Source: Gorsachius magnificus (lineage: Eukaryota > Chordata > Aves > Pelecaniformes > Ardeidae). Taken from it: 64,000 nucleotides of DNA. The DNA lies in contig CM067084.1 of NCBI GenBank assembly GCA_034008185.1, positions 11,923,385 through 11,987,384 on the forward strand. The letters run 5' to 3'. Numbering within the stretch: the stretch's first letter is position 1; every line of letters starts with the position of its first letter. Shown piece by piece: positions 1 to 12,600 of the stretch. The notes under the pieces were generated by a model. That model was not told the origin of the DNA and did no database searches. It saw only the letters and a list, made by a program, of their open reading frames with translations. The position numbers were made by a program, and so were the translations under genes.

Positions 1-3000
1 GCTGTTCCTTCTTGTGGGAGAAAACGAGTAAAGAAGGAACTTGGTTGGCACCAACCAACTTATTTCTGCACAAATCATTGATTTGCTCCTTACTGTATTT
101 CTATCTGTGGCGGAGAAGACACTTCTTCCACAGCCCAGATTTACAACCAGAAAAGCTTGGTGCTCACAGTATGATCTGTCCCACCTCCCCGCCAAAAAAA
201 AAACCCCAGGAATGGGCTGACAAAAGGATATAGCTTCAAACCTAACACTACAGTCTCAGTGCTGTAAATGCACCCCTTCCCTGTGAGGCAGTGGCTCCCA
301 AGCAACATGCCTTTAGTGGCACTGCAGGTGAAAGAACTGCTGAACAGGGCAACTGGCTGCTATTTCCCCCCCGATTTCTGCTGAGTTTTTGCTGGTATTT
401 AAAGTATTTAAGGTCCAGACATGTGTTTGAAACATTGGGATTTTTTAAATTTTTATGACATCTTACTTAGAGCACCACGAGTGTAAGCACAGGTCGTAAG
501 CCAGCCAATTTGACCTATTCAAGATGCGTACAGCCCAAGAGCCAACCCCAATATGAAATATGAAATCTGGAGCGTACTGGCTATAGACAACAAGCTCAAC
601 AAGCCAGGGAGCTAATAGTGACTCTACAAAAGGGGAAACAGGCAACATATTTTCATTTTGGTACCTTTAACAAGATTTGCATATCATTTAAATTACAATT
701 ACACACCACATATCCCAGGTGCTTTTGATGAGAAATCAAAAGGGTTTCCTTGTGCAGTATTTAAAGGTAATTGATTTTCAAGCTTCCTGCCATTATCCAT
801 GCTAGAGTCAAAGACTTGCGCTCTATAGTATGCAAAGAGGGTGCCTAAACTGTTCTGAAGTTCAGAAGGCAGCAGTATACTCTGCTCCAGCTCTGCTTTT
901 CTGAAATTTCAAAGGAAATCTTGTGATTGACACTAATTTTCAACACTGCTGAACTGCATCAGAATGATAATTGGAGATACTAGTGCTTGAAATAAATACT
1001 TTGTACCAATGAAGCTCTCATAAAAGACTTGAATTCATGAGTTTCCTAATGAGCATGTGGCTATAAGAGGCTGTATAATGATAAGGAGTCTTACTGATCA
1101 AAGAATTTGCCTATTTTACTGTGCATTTCTGTAATTACATGTCAGCAATATGACCTATTCTCTCTATCTTCCCTATCAAATATAAAAAGCATAATCTTAT
1201 ACAAAAAAGAAAATCTATATTTAGCAAAGCTCATAAATACTTGCTTTAAGTAAAAAAAAAAATTAATTCTGAAGTGTCATGGAAATCTGTTGAATTTAGC
1301 TAGTTACGCTCATTTAGAAACATGCTTAAGTTTTATAAAACAGGCAGAATTAAGCATGCATCTTCATGCTTCTTGATTGATAACAGGAATGAAGATGTAA
1401 GGAGAAACTAGCAGAATGTAGACTTATAGGAAAGATTTTTCCTGACTTCTTATATCCTCTTGGACTCAGGGGGTTTTATTATTGTTTTGTATATTTGTTT
1501 TTTTCCACATGGAATGTAACTAAACCTCCTTATAGTTAATAGTTCTATATAAACTTTTATGAATGATCAAGATAACTGATTGCAACATTTCATTGAGAAA
1601 TAGAAATTGGAAATGTCCTCTCTTTCTTTCTGTGAAATTTTAAAATAGTCCACCACCCTTTTACCCTAAAATTAAGATGCCTTTACAATCCTTTTAGATT
1701 CAGATGTGACAGTAACAATGTCTAAGGAATGGGAAAGGCAATAAAATGTAGGAAATTAATAATAAAAAAAAAAAAAAATAAAAAATGGCAAGACTATAGA
1801 ATTACCTTTTGAGATTTACATAAAGGATTTTACCATGTATTATATCCATATATCTTGTTTCAAAACTGATTTACAAGTGAAGGAAATCCACCTGCATAAA
1901 TTTGTATAACTATGCAGTATTTCATAACCTTTGAGCTCATTCCCCAAAAAACCCAAATTGATGTTATTTTGCAGCTTATTCAAGTAACAAGCATAGCAAT
2001 CAGTTGGAAAAATTAAATTAACTACTTATCTCTGTTGTACTCTTTGAAATTCAAGCAGCCAAAGACACAAGATTTAGGAGTATGAAAGACAATTATTCTA
2101 TGTCATGTTTTAATTAGCAGTCTAGATTTCAGTAAAAACAGCAAGTAAGCATCATAATCCTTTCATTTCTAATGCATACCTAAAGGACACGAAGATTTCT
2201 CTAGGGAATAAAAAAATGTTTCATTCAAGGAAAACTTTATTTACAATCATCGGAATTATGTTGTACTTTTACGTGTGCTTCTCAGGCAAGTACCTAAGGG
2301 TACTTGGTTCACCAAAAAAAGAAATCTCAAAAATTTCACAGTAACCATAATGATAGAAACCTGCTTTACATTAAGCGTATCCATTCTGAGAATTCATAAG
2401 AATGTACTTAAGATGCATTTTGTTTTGAGTTTGGGCTGAACAGTTATCTAGCAGACATCACAAAATGGAATAAGGGTGAAAGTTATTTTCTTTTTTTTTA
2501 AATATTTATCTCCACTTTTTTTTTTTTTATGCTTCACACTATACAGCTCCCTGGACTAGGAAACAAGTTATATTCACCTTTTCTCTCCTTGAAACATATT
2601 TTTTTGAATGGACTGCAATGCTCAATTCTCTCTGCAAAGAAATAGTATCTTTTACCTAACCAGCCACTGCTTACTATCAAAGTTGTCAGGCTATTCTACT
2701 ACTAACAGTCATCTTTCCGTTGAATAGATTACAAACTCTCAGAAGTAGATTTTTCCTTACTATTTTTCATTACGAATACTATGAATGAATGTCCATGCTT
2801 ATGTCTTGGAGACCATAATGAACACTGACAGATATTACTAAATAGGAAAAAAAAAAAGACAATTCTGTCTGTCATAATATGAAAAACTTTGCTTGACAAG
2901 GTAGAATAGAGCTTAGGAATAGATAGCAATGCAATGTCATTTTACATGCTTTTATCTCTGTGTTGTACTTGAGGGGAGAAGTGGCATATATTTTTTAAAA

Positions 3001-4660
3001 AAATAATTTATTTTTAATTTTCCTCTGCATTAATTCAGCCTTTCCTTCTAAATCACCAAAAAGACGAAAGGATCAAGCCTGAGAGGCTGGATATAGATTA
3101 GCACAACTATGGAGATAATGCAGTTTGTGCGTATGATACCAAGTACAAAGATCCCCAGGACAATAGCAAAGTGGGGGGCTTTACCTTACGGACTACTGGA
3201 AAACAGCTTCAAAGAGAAATAAAGCTTAAAACACAGTCTTATCTATCACACTTATCAACAGCTCTCTTCCTACCTAGTTTGTTAGCTCTTGAATTCATTA
3301 TGAAAGCTGGGGGATATTCACCCAAATTATTCAATGATCCAGGTAACTGAAAACATAAGGTGATTAGCTTAAGCTGGACGATTAAGCTTTTCAATGGCCG
3401 CATTAGGGGAGCTGAATCACTCCCTGCAGACAGAGTTCTTTGAAACTGTTTCCAGTAGTGTAACTCCAAGCCTTCATTAAGCCTTGCTTAATACTAAGCT
3501 CCATGATTTTAATATTTATTTCTCACCTTCATTCCCCCTGCCTCCCTGTCCAGTGTTTGGGGACGTAGTTAATAGAGGCAAAACTAAGAAACTAAGTTTG
3601 TGCCCTAGATAGCGTGTGTGGGACCTGCACCCCTGTAAGAAAGCTTGCTGCTAAATGCATGTGCTGTGCCAACTACTATGCTTTGGAGGGAAAGCTCTCA
3701 CCAGCAGCAGGTCCTTCTTCCTCCTGCAAGCAAGCAGGGATAATTCAGAAGTGAGAGGTAACCCCCAAAGCACCATAACACCATTAGCACAGCCCCACAG
3801 CATATATTTGAGAGGACAATATCGACTGTGCTAGCTTTTGCATTGAAGAAGAAGAGAGAGTTGAAAATGAGTAGCCAAACTTTTTTGTCTTCATGATCCA
3901 AAAAGTATTCATAGGAATAAAGATAAAAGATTAAGAGAATACATCATAAAGCACTTAAAACTTTTTCTGCTATTAAGCTTCTCAGTAAAATCTCTTAACA
4001 TATTTAAATTCACAGTTAAATGGATGGTCGGAACTTTATTGTCCTTGTGATTCTTTGTTGTTAAGAATAACAGTGTAAAGTTATCCAGAATCCTCCTAAA
4101 TCCTAGTTTGCTCTTGTGCAAAGTTTCTATATTGATGTCAGTACCCCAACAACCCAAAGATCTTTTACTACAGACTACTCAACTTCAAAAAAGACCGTGC
4201 AGCCTTTCAACTCTTTTATACATAGTCAATGTTTTTAAATATTTTATAACAGCTATCAAGAAGTTACAAGAATTAATCATCCAGAACATTAAGTTTGTGG
4301 TCATGATTCAAGTGTCTTTTTCCTGTGATTTTCTTTTTTTGTTTTCCCTTTTTGTTTCAATTTATTAAACATTAACTACTATAAAAGAAGAATTACAGGT
4401 TTGCTTTCAGGAATCTTTTCTGACTGTACTTACTAGTTTGGGTATTTTTTTTTTTAAATTTTTTTACCTTTTTGAATGATATTGAATTTAACATGGCAGA
4501 CTGAAAAGCTAAGACTTTTCAGGCAATACAAGCAGAAAAATACAAAAACGACAGAAATGCTTTTTTTAGGTGCTCCACTAACCAAGTTAAAATCAGTCAC
4601 CTCATAAAGACTACACTTTGGAGGTTCATGGATGTAAACATGTAAAGGTATGATGTCACA
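1..4660. other. AT-rich non-coding block, no gene recognised
   Basis: Unique-looking AT-rich sequence with frequent stops in all frames. The open frames present are under 90 codons and resemble no family I know. Low-complexity runs include a 15-A run at 1764-1778 and a 13-T run at 2516-2528. I see no transposon end, RNA gene or splice-bounded exon. It may be intergenic or intronic; the sequence alone does not decide. Confidence 0.6.
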
Positions 4661-4669
4661 TGCATCATG

Positions 4670-4970
4670 TCCCTTGTCTCAACGTTGCTCCTACGTGATT
4701 ACACATGCCTCAAAGCTCATTGTTTTGTATGTGAAGTTACCATTATTTTTCCCATCATTTTCATACCTACAAAGACATTAATTTCATCTGCCATTTGTTT
4801 TCCAGGTCAGATTCCCTCACAAAGTCCTGTGACTCTTTATAGCTGGTACCTGCATTTACTGCCTCAAAGAACCTCGTATCATCAACAACTCATTCTACTC
4901 CTTAACCAATTTCTATGCTGTTTATGCATATCCTGAACAGTACACATCGCAGTATGGACTCCTGTTGGGA
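4670..4970 (-). mobile_element. Ancient CR1/L3-like LINE fragment, reverse-transcriptase region
   Basis: Read on the minus strand, this stretch follows the CR1/L3 reverse-transcriptase region. A GATGATACGA-type segment (the DDT of the catalytic F/YADD-T region, near 4880) comes first. Then come TTTGAGGCAGT, the strongly diagnostic AAATGGCAGATGAAATT (near 4790) and AACTTCACATAC (near 4735). Upstream on that strand, around 4920-4965, lies the degraded equivalent of the 'SVLGP-LFNIFIND' block. Stops and indels are everywhere, so it is a dead fossil with neither element end present. The plus-strand open frame over 4667-4936 is an antisense coincidence. The family was recognised from memory of CR1/L3 consensus wording; the exact subfamily is not assigned. 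Confidence 0.8.
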
Positions 4971-5991
4971 ACTTCACTTGGATGCATATAGTAGACATGG
5001 AAAGAGTTGGCATGTTTGTTTGTAAAGGGAAGCCCTGCTTAAAAAACCTCTTGGAGCACATGGAGTCACCTCATTGATACACTGTTCCACATTAAAGGAA
5101 TCACTCACCAAAGACTTTGAGGGAAAGTAAAAAGCCTTGGTACCATAGAAAAGGTCCTTGCATGGATAAATTCTGGCTTAAAAGATAGAAAACTATGTAG
5201 ACATAAATATTTAACTCTTGTGGTAGAAGGAGATCTTCCTTTTTCTTTCTTTCTGCAAAGAGTTAAAAGCAGGATGGAGGACTGAACAACTGCTCTAGGT
5301 GCTGGTTCCATGGTTAAAGTGCAAAGAGAGAAAACAAGCAAACTTCATTGTGTCTGTATGCTGCAGTTCACATACAGTCTCTTCACTTCTCATTTGCTTT
5401 TTCATATGAGCTGTTAAAAATAGAAGGTGTTGATTGCCACGACAGAGAGTAAAGGAAACTTGTAACACAGAAATACAGCATAGGCTGTTTCTATTGAAAT
5501 TCAGTAGTAAATATTAAAAGTTCTTCTTAACAAGTATACTTAGAAAAGTGCAAATTAACAGCATGATTTAGGAAGTTGAGAATAATTCTAAAAAGAATTG
5601 TGTTTTAAAGTTTTGTTACCGATTTGATTATTTTCAGCTAAATTACCGCACAGTTCTGACTAGGACTGCTGTTTGAAAAGATAATAACAAGTTTTGGAAA
5701 GTGCCAAGTAACTATAATTATTTCTATGGTAATACCTGTGTCCCATATAAGTTAAATTTTCAAAAGCATTTAATAAAATATCATAAATTTGCTATAAAAA
5801 TGACAGGTCTCCTTAAGCAGTTTCTTTTTTTGTTTTTAATGCTGACATCATATATTTTAAAAAAAACTTTAAATAGTTTATGGTAACAGAGTTTAACCTT
5901 GCTATATGTGCCACAGTGGTGAGAAAACATATAAAATGAATTTTATATCAAAATACATCTCAGTAGCCATTTTAAATTCATATATAGGTAA

Positions 5992-6060
5992 ATTGATTTC
6001 AGTGGGACTTACGTACTTAATCACCTTTGAGAAACTGGGCCTCAGTCCCTAATCAAGTCT
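5992..6060. repeat. Possible old amniote interspersed repeat remnant
   Basis: The words TTCAGTGGGACTTA, CACCTTTGAGAA and CTGGGCCT in this order match a phrase that recurs in turtle, crocodile and bird DNA (typically 'cagtgggacttaggcactta...cctttgagaatctgggcct'). The family name is not assigned, and this rests on memory of the motif only. A Repbase/Dfam search with a sauropsid library would settle it. Confidence 0.35.
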
Positions 6061-7222
6061 GTTTAAATATGCTAAGCAAATTGTTTTGAAAGTGCTGATA
6101 TTCTGGAGCTTTGCAGTATCACTGGGTGTTTCTGGGTGTTATATGTAATAACACGTATATATAACGTATATAAACTTGTTTAAGAAAACACAGTTTTGTA
6201 ATTGTGATTACTTGTGACTTTCATAAGTATTACGTAGCTGTTAATGTTTATCTAGCATGCACACAATAAATAGTACTGCATAAGTTTTTTAAGATTCTTC
6301 TAGACAAACCTATATAGAGACATCTGTATTATTTGTCTCAGACTGGCCTAATACTTCCTGTTATGATGAGTTGAGCTAATTATTCCATTGATTTTTTTTC
6401 TCATTGTTGATCATGCCTTTCTAACATCTGAATTGTGTATCATAAAACTTCATTCTCAAAGGCCCACCGAACTCTCACAACCATGGGCTTGCCATGTTCA
6501 AGAAGCTGCATCTTTCCAGGGTGATTACACTTAGTGTTAAACAAAGATTTAAAGAAAAAATATTATTTTAAATAACTACCTATTTTCTTCTGAATGTTTC
6601 TTCAGAGTTTACATTCTATACAAATCCTTTATGTTTCAATGAAAGATCTTGAATAACTGGAGATTCTTTCAGAGCAGAATCTTGATTCAGCTCTGTGTAA
6701 TGTTTGCGTGAACACAACTAGGGAATTAAATATTAGATTATGTATACTCTGATAAAAATCACCTTTTCATCATTTAAACCTCTACATTAGGGGTTAACAT
6801 CTCAGTGGAAATTGGTTATTTGAACAAAGTGTTAAACAGTATATTGGAGTAAAGGAAAATGGGGCAAGTGTGTTCAAAAGGAGCAGGAATTGGTGCAGTG
6901 GAATTTAGAAAGGACTAAACTACTATTTTGATGTGAGAAAGTTACAAACTTTGAGCTTTTTGCAAGTATAGGAGATTTTTTTTTCCAGAAGATTGAAGTA
7001 ATAATTGAGATAAATGTGGAAAATTGAGGGAGACTTGAAAGTAGATACTTAAGAGAGGATGAGTAGGACTTTTATGAGAAGATGACAAGGATCTGGAGCT
7101 GCAGATACATGGAAAACAGGTGGAACATGACATACGAGATGGAAAGATAAGGCAGAGCGAGTAATGCTGGATTAGACAGGCATGAGAGAGAAGTAGGGAG
7201 GAACTGTTTACCAGAAGATATT

Positions 7223-7244
7223 GGGGGGGGGGGGGGGGGGGGGG
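7223..7244 (+). repeat. Poly-G run of 22 bases
   Basis: Twenty-two consecutive G on the plus strand, flanked by TATT and AAGAGAG, within a purine-rich stretch. Such runs can form G-quadruplexes and often vary in length, both between individuals and through sequencing error, so the exact count is uncertain. Confidence 0.9.
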
Positions 7245-9534
7245 AAGAGAGTTTGATAGTAAAAAGAAGAAACAGTCAGTAAAAGAAAAAAGGGGGGTGG
7301 AAATGGATTAAGAAGGATATTAAAACCAGCAGCAACAACAACAAAAAGCCAACAGTATTATACACTAGAGAAGAAAGAAAATCCCTAGAAAAAAAAAAAC
7401 CTGAAAAATGGAGGCATAGACCACAGAAGAGGGTGAGGGGAACAGAAGATAAAAATAAACAAGCAGCCAGTTACCAGGGTGTTTTTCAGTTTAAATTATG
7501 CATAAACTTTAAGCTAAAATGAATTTTACATGCTGCATGGAATGTGTTGATGCACAGAGTCTTATCTGAAGACCACTCAAATCAATGGTAAAAACCTCCT
7601 GTGGTTATTTATAGGCTTACATCACACTTAGAACTTTGCAGATCCAAAACGAGCTGAAATTTGATCTATGAAAAAAACACATATTTTAGGAGGACTTTGA
7701 TCGCGTCTCTGCTTAAGCAAACTCTTTACAAAAGCTTTGAGTATTACTGAATCGAGGTCCCACGGGTGTCTGTGGGTGTGCAACTATTGCCAAACTCAGA
7801 GCCCCTCACTCACAAAGGTCAACAGATATAATCGTAACACTGTTCTAGGCTTTTGTGGCTGACACATTTGTGGATATCACAAAACCCCTTGCAGATTTCA
7901 GGCAAATACCAATCTGTTGAATGAAAGCTTGAGTACATTCTCTATCACAGTTGCAGCAATTCAGTATCAGTCTGGCAGCACCATTATGCTTAAAATTCTG
8001 TGCCCATTCCCATCATCAGTCTCTTTTTTTTGAGTGGTTTATAATTCAGCTATTTTAAAATCACACTAGGATGAAACTCAACTTACATTTTCTTATTTTG
8101 GCTGTATTTTGTTCTCACAAAATTGCATTTAAATTGTTTCATTCTCTTTTTAGGTTAGCAAGACAAAGAAATAAATGTTTTGGGAAATACAGTTGCTGGC
8201 TTCTCACTAAACAGTGCTTACTTAAAAAAGGAAACTTCACCCATATTACATTGCCATCACAGACAGTCAAGAGATACCAATTCGTGCTGCTTGTGAAACT
8301 TGTCAATGTATTCTTTGTAATATATTTATGCTATCATTGCAACAATAGCTTCCCTGCATGGCAGGTCTCCTGCTCTGGTCAGGTTGAAGGGAAACCTTTA
8401 CATTCAGCCCAGTAACTGATTTTAAGGCAGCTCTTCACTTAAATACCTCTGTCTGCTTTGGGTGCGATATTTTAAATGTAACCCTTGAATTTCCAGTTTC
8501 TGAAACGGACATAGGTATTCTAAGTTTCTTATTCTCCAAATGTGCCTGTCCCCACTACCAATTTCCATTCACTGTTACACAAGTAGCCACATACATTTAA
8601 CTACCTACCATACTGAACAGACAAATACTCATATTTGTCTTTCTAGTAAATGTCAGCTTAATGCGAATAATGTAAATAATCTAGGAGGTTGCATTTTGGC
8701 ATCAAGATGATCATCATTGCTGTGATTCCTCTCTCAGGTGAGAGCGATAGTTACGTAACACTGAAAGATACTTAATGCCAAGTCATGAACTTCATGACCC
8801 AGAGCGTTACCTGTTCCTTAGGAACCTGTTTTTACCTTAACTCTGATCCTTTCCTATTGTTGTATTAGCCATTTGATAAATGTTTCCCACTACTAGTGAA
8901 TTTCTACTTTGTTGTTGTTGTTGTCTTTCAGTAGTAGCTTCTTTAAACATTCTCTCTCAGAAATGTGTACTCACTCTTTGATTTTTCTATACCGGGTCAC
9001 ATAGTCTCATCTCTGGGGCAGGTGGAGATTTCACCTGGATATTAGCAGGAGCTTCATTCAGAAACTCAGTGAGATTCTATAGAACTGGCTTCCCAACTTT
9101 TACTAGTTTTCCATAAAGCCAGCAGGGCAACTTAAGTGGATAAGATTAGATTTTTCATATATTTTTTAATTTCTAAACTTGGAATATTAATTGACAGAAC
9201 ATATTGCATGCCATCACAGAAAAAGATTTTTTTTTTAATGTATGGATGTATATAGAGACACAAGCAAATACAGTCAGATGTCTATGTATGTATGTAGTGA
9301 CGTAACACTTCTCCATATGGTCCAAAATACACAAGAAAACTCCTATCCAATTTAACACCGAACAGAGTGCAAGGCAGGTTACTTTATTCCCTGCGCAATC
9401 ACATTCTGCCCTTACAGGCTGAAGTAGACCCCTTCCACTAATACTTACGAACTGTCTTCAATTTTCAAAAGCACTAAAACCATAGTTTAAACAATATAAA
9501 CCGTAACTATTTAAGCCTCTATATGAAAAGTCAG

Positions 9535-9685
9535 TAAAGACTCATCACCATTTTACAAATGGGTAGGCAAAGAGATTCAGCCAGCTACCCCAGGATAAAT
9601 GCATCATTACTGAAAGAAGATTTAGCAGATCACTCCTGGTTAACTAGTCCAAGGAAACCCAGCCATTAGAGCTCCATACTACCAA
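9535..9685 (-). mobile_element. MIR-like tRNA-derived SINE fragment (antisense)
   Basis: CACCATTTTACAAATGGGTAGGCAAAGAGATTCA corresponds piecewise to the antisense MIR 3'/core phrase 'ccattttacagatgaggaaactgaggcacagagagatt'. It is followed by degraded counterparts of 'cacacagctag' and of 'aacccaggtctcctgactcccagtccagtgctct' (CACTCCTGGTTAACTAGTCC...TTAGAGCTCC). No target-site duplication is visible. Divergence is high, as expected for a repeat of this age. Moderate confidence, by eye only. Confidence 0.45.
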
Positions 9686-9689
9686 GAAC

Positions 9690-12600
9690 CTGCTCAGAAA
9701 ATACTATAGGACAGCAGGTTGGATCTGCCCTAACTTAAACCTGTGCAACTTTAATGAGATTGTACAAGTTTAAGTTGAGTTAAAACTAGATCAGATAGTT
9801 ACATCTAGAGGAGTTACATAAAATCAAGGAATTACAAATGACAAAAAAGGAGGCAGAATTCTGGACTTTTTACATGTAAGAGAAATATATAATCTATACT
9901 AGAGAACATTAAGGTTTGAAGTACTTTAAATATAGAAAATGCTAATTTAAAATTGATTTTATTGTCTCAGTGTACACTTTTTCTTTTACAAATCAGGTTT
10001 GCATCAATCACCTAAGTGCAATTCCAAATTTATTATGAATCCTGTTTCAATCAGTGTGGAGGATGAATAACATCACAGAACAAGAAATATTTTCTACTAA
10101 AAGATACTCAATGGGGTTTTTTTCTCCTTATTGTTAAATTCGCATTTTTGCCGGACTTGTTTTCTGAAATGTCATAGCATATTTGGATTATCTCCAACAT
10201 AAAATATTTCAGGCCAGAGGACAAATCTAAACCCAGGAAAAATACAAGGCAAATACGCACAAAATTTGTTAATAGATGGTGCTGCAATTTCTTACCCGTG
10301 ATGTGTGGTAAGCATGCCAAAAAAGCTGTCAACTGAGAAATCTGGGTTGCAGATATACAGATAAAATAAGTGGTATGTATTGCAGAGGCAAAGACCTTTT
10401 CCCTGCCTTTTCTCACATACAAAAATTACTTTGAGAAAATTAGGTAAGTCTTATAATAAAATTAGCAATAAAACTGGTGGTTACCACATAGTTTTGTGGT
10501 GTGACAAGAACTCTGAAAAGGTAGGTTTCCTCCTGTTTGCCTTCATATATCTATGCGACTTTAAAAAAAGGAAAAAAGGCATTTCAGAAGAACCCTGATA
10601 TTTTTCTAGACTAATATTTCCTACTACTGATCAACAGGACTGAGAAAAGAAGAGATTAATCCACTGATGCTTATTTTTTTCCTAATACAAATGCGACCCT
10701 TAACTTGTCAAGGGTTTAGCTACTTCTGTCATCTCCTGCTTTCCTTGGGCATACCAAGTTGTGGATTTATCAAAAACAGAATTCCAGAAAACTAATTTTC
10801 TTGGAGCTGACACAGTATTTACAACAAATCACTGCAGCAGTTACAAAAGAATTCGGTAAGAAAAAAATATTAGTAATTAGAAAATGCTTGTGGATAAGCA
10901 CATTTTGTTAGAGGATAAGATCTCAAAGAAATTAAGAGCATTACTTAAGCTTTCCTGTTTCATGGACAATGAAACTGCATTGATAAAAGGGACAGACTGC
11001 AATTATGAATAGCATCTGCCATATTCTCAGCCAGAATCAACCCCTGCTTATGTACATTCCACTAATGTAAATTTCAAAGGTAAAGACTCGTCTATTTTCA
11101 GAGTCCTAGAAAATCACAGTGGGATCCTACTTATCTGCGGGTATGCTGTGGATCTTTGCACTACTCCAAAAGGGGCCTGGAGAGATTAGGTCTCAGTAGG
11201 GCTTCATTCCAACATAACTTCACATACTTTGTCAATAGAAAGGATTTGTTTGGGTGGTTTTTTTGGTTTTTTTTGTTTTTTTGGGGTTTTTTTTGAGTTT
11301 CCAGAACAGAACAACAAGTTATGCATGCTTGGGGGAACAATTACAAATGTATTTCAGGAAAGTCAACCCTATTTTTAAAGGAAAACAGTTTATAAGCTCG
11401 CAAATGCAATTTTGGGACCCAAATTTACTTGTGGGTATAAATTACTCATGCTATGGTACTCCATTTGATATGCCTACCTGCCTGACAGTATTGTAAATAC
11501 CAGGTATTATGTATTCAAACGTGGCCAGAGTGGGTGTAGAGAAAGGACCCTATAAACTAGCAGTCAAAAAAAAAAAAACAAAAAGAAAAAGAAAAATCTT
11601 TATCAGCTACTTTACAGAATGAGAACTGAGTAATTATTAACCTCCAAAGTATATAATACACCTACTGAAGATTTTCATTTCATTGTTGTCAGCAACAATA
11701 GGTCATGCTAAGTACAGCTTTAGACTTTTCTTCTTTAATGAACTGCATGTTGAAAATTGTGTGTGAACACAAGAGTATATTAAACTTCAAAATTAGTATG
11801 TATATTTATTGATTTTATTTCAGCTGGGGTAATTAACAATCAGTCATACAAAGAAAACTTTTAAGCCTTTTTTCTTCCCTAGTACTGCATTACACATAGG
11901 AACTTTGAATAAACCTTCTGCTACATTTAAATCTCTCTAACGCAAGAGTTTACTTTGAAAGAAAGGAACTGAGACATCCATCTTTGAAGAAACGAAGTCT
12001 GCTCTGATGCAGTTAACATAGACAGGCAAGATCTTCCGTGGGTACTAGTTTTGATACAAGAAATCCAGAGGTTGTAAACTAAAACTAGGAAGCTAGGGCT
12101 GAATACAAGTTATAGAAAAATTTCTCAGAAGATACAACCAAGTAAGATAATGATTACGAGCAAAAAAAGGCTAAAACATCCTTCCATATTCTCCTACAGG
12201 ACTCAAAGGGAAATACTCTGCTTTCCGCCTAACCTCCCAATCCTCCGTGTTCCCCCAAGAGCCCCACCAGTAACTCCACACTGGAGGCCTGGGAAGAGAT
12301 ATTCTCCTCCTCTTGAAAAATGCCATTACCCTCCAACATCTGCAGCTCATACCAAAGAACAGCAAGGGAGGCATAAACCCACCAGAGGAAAAGACTACAC
12401 ATACTCCAGAGCAAAAACAGGAAAAGGTGGGACTTAAATAGATAATATGTACCTCTAACTTCTTCCACTGTTTGTATTGCTCTGTAGCTTCTTCTCCCTC
12501 CTTTCTCCCCGACTACTCAGCCCTCCCCATCCTTCCTCCTTTCTAGCAATACAAACTACTTTTCCCCTGCTACTTCCCTCTTAATCCTCCTTCAATCCTT

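Larger units (their letters stand above)
4980..9530. other. AT-rich non-coding block with purine-rich tract
   Basis: No gene recognised. Roughly 6840-7450 is markedly purine-rich on the plus strand (GGA/GAA words) and contains a long G run. The longest open frame, 8071-8415 plus (114 codons), is leucine/phenylalanine/lysine-rich as expected of random AT-rich sequence. It has no domain and no clear splice or promoter context, so I do not call it a gene. Confidence 0.55.

Noticed and set aside
8071..8415. 114-codon plus frame
   Set aside because: Composition typical of AT-rich random sequence, no family, no exon signals.
12150..12468. Three overlapping frames on both strands
   Set aside because: Pro/Arg or Ser/Leu-rich shadows of one another in a low-stop patch; no family match.
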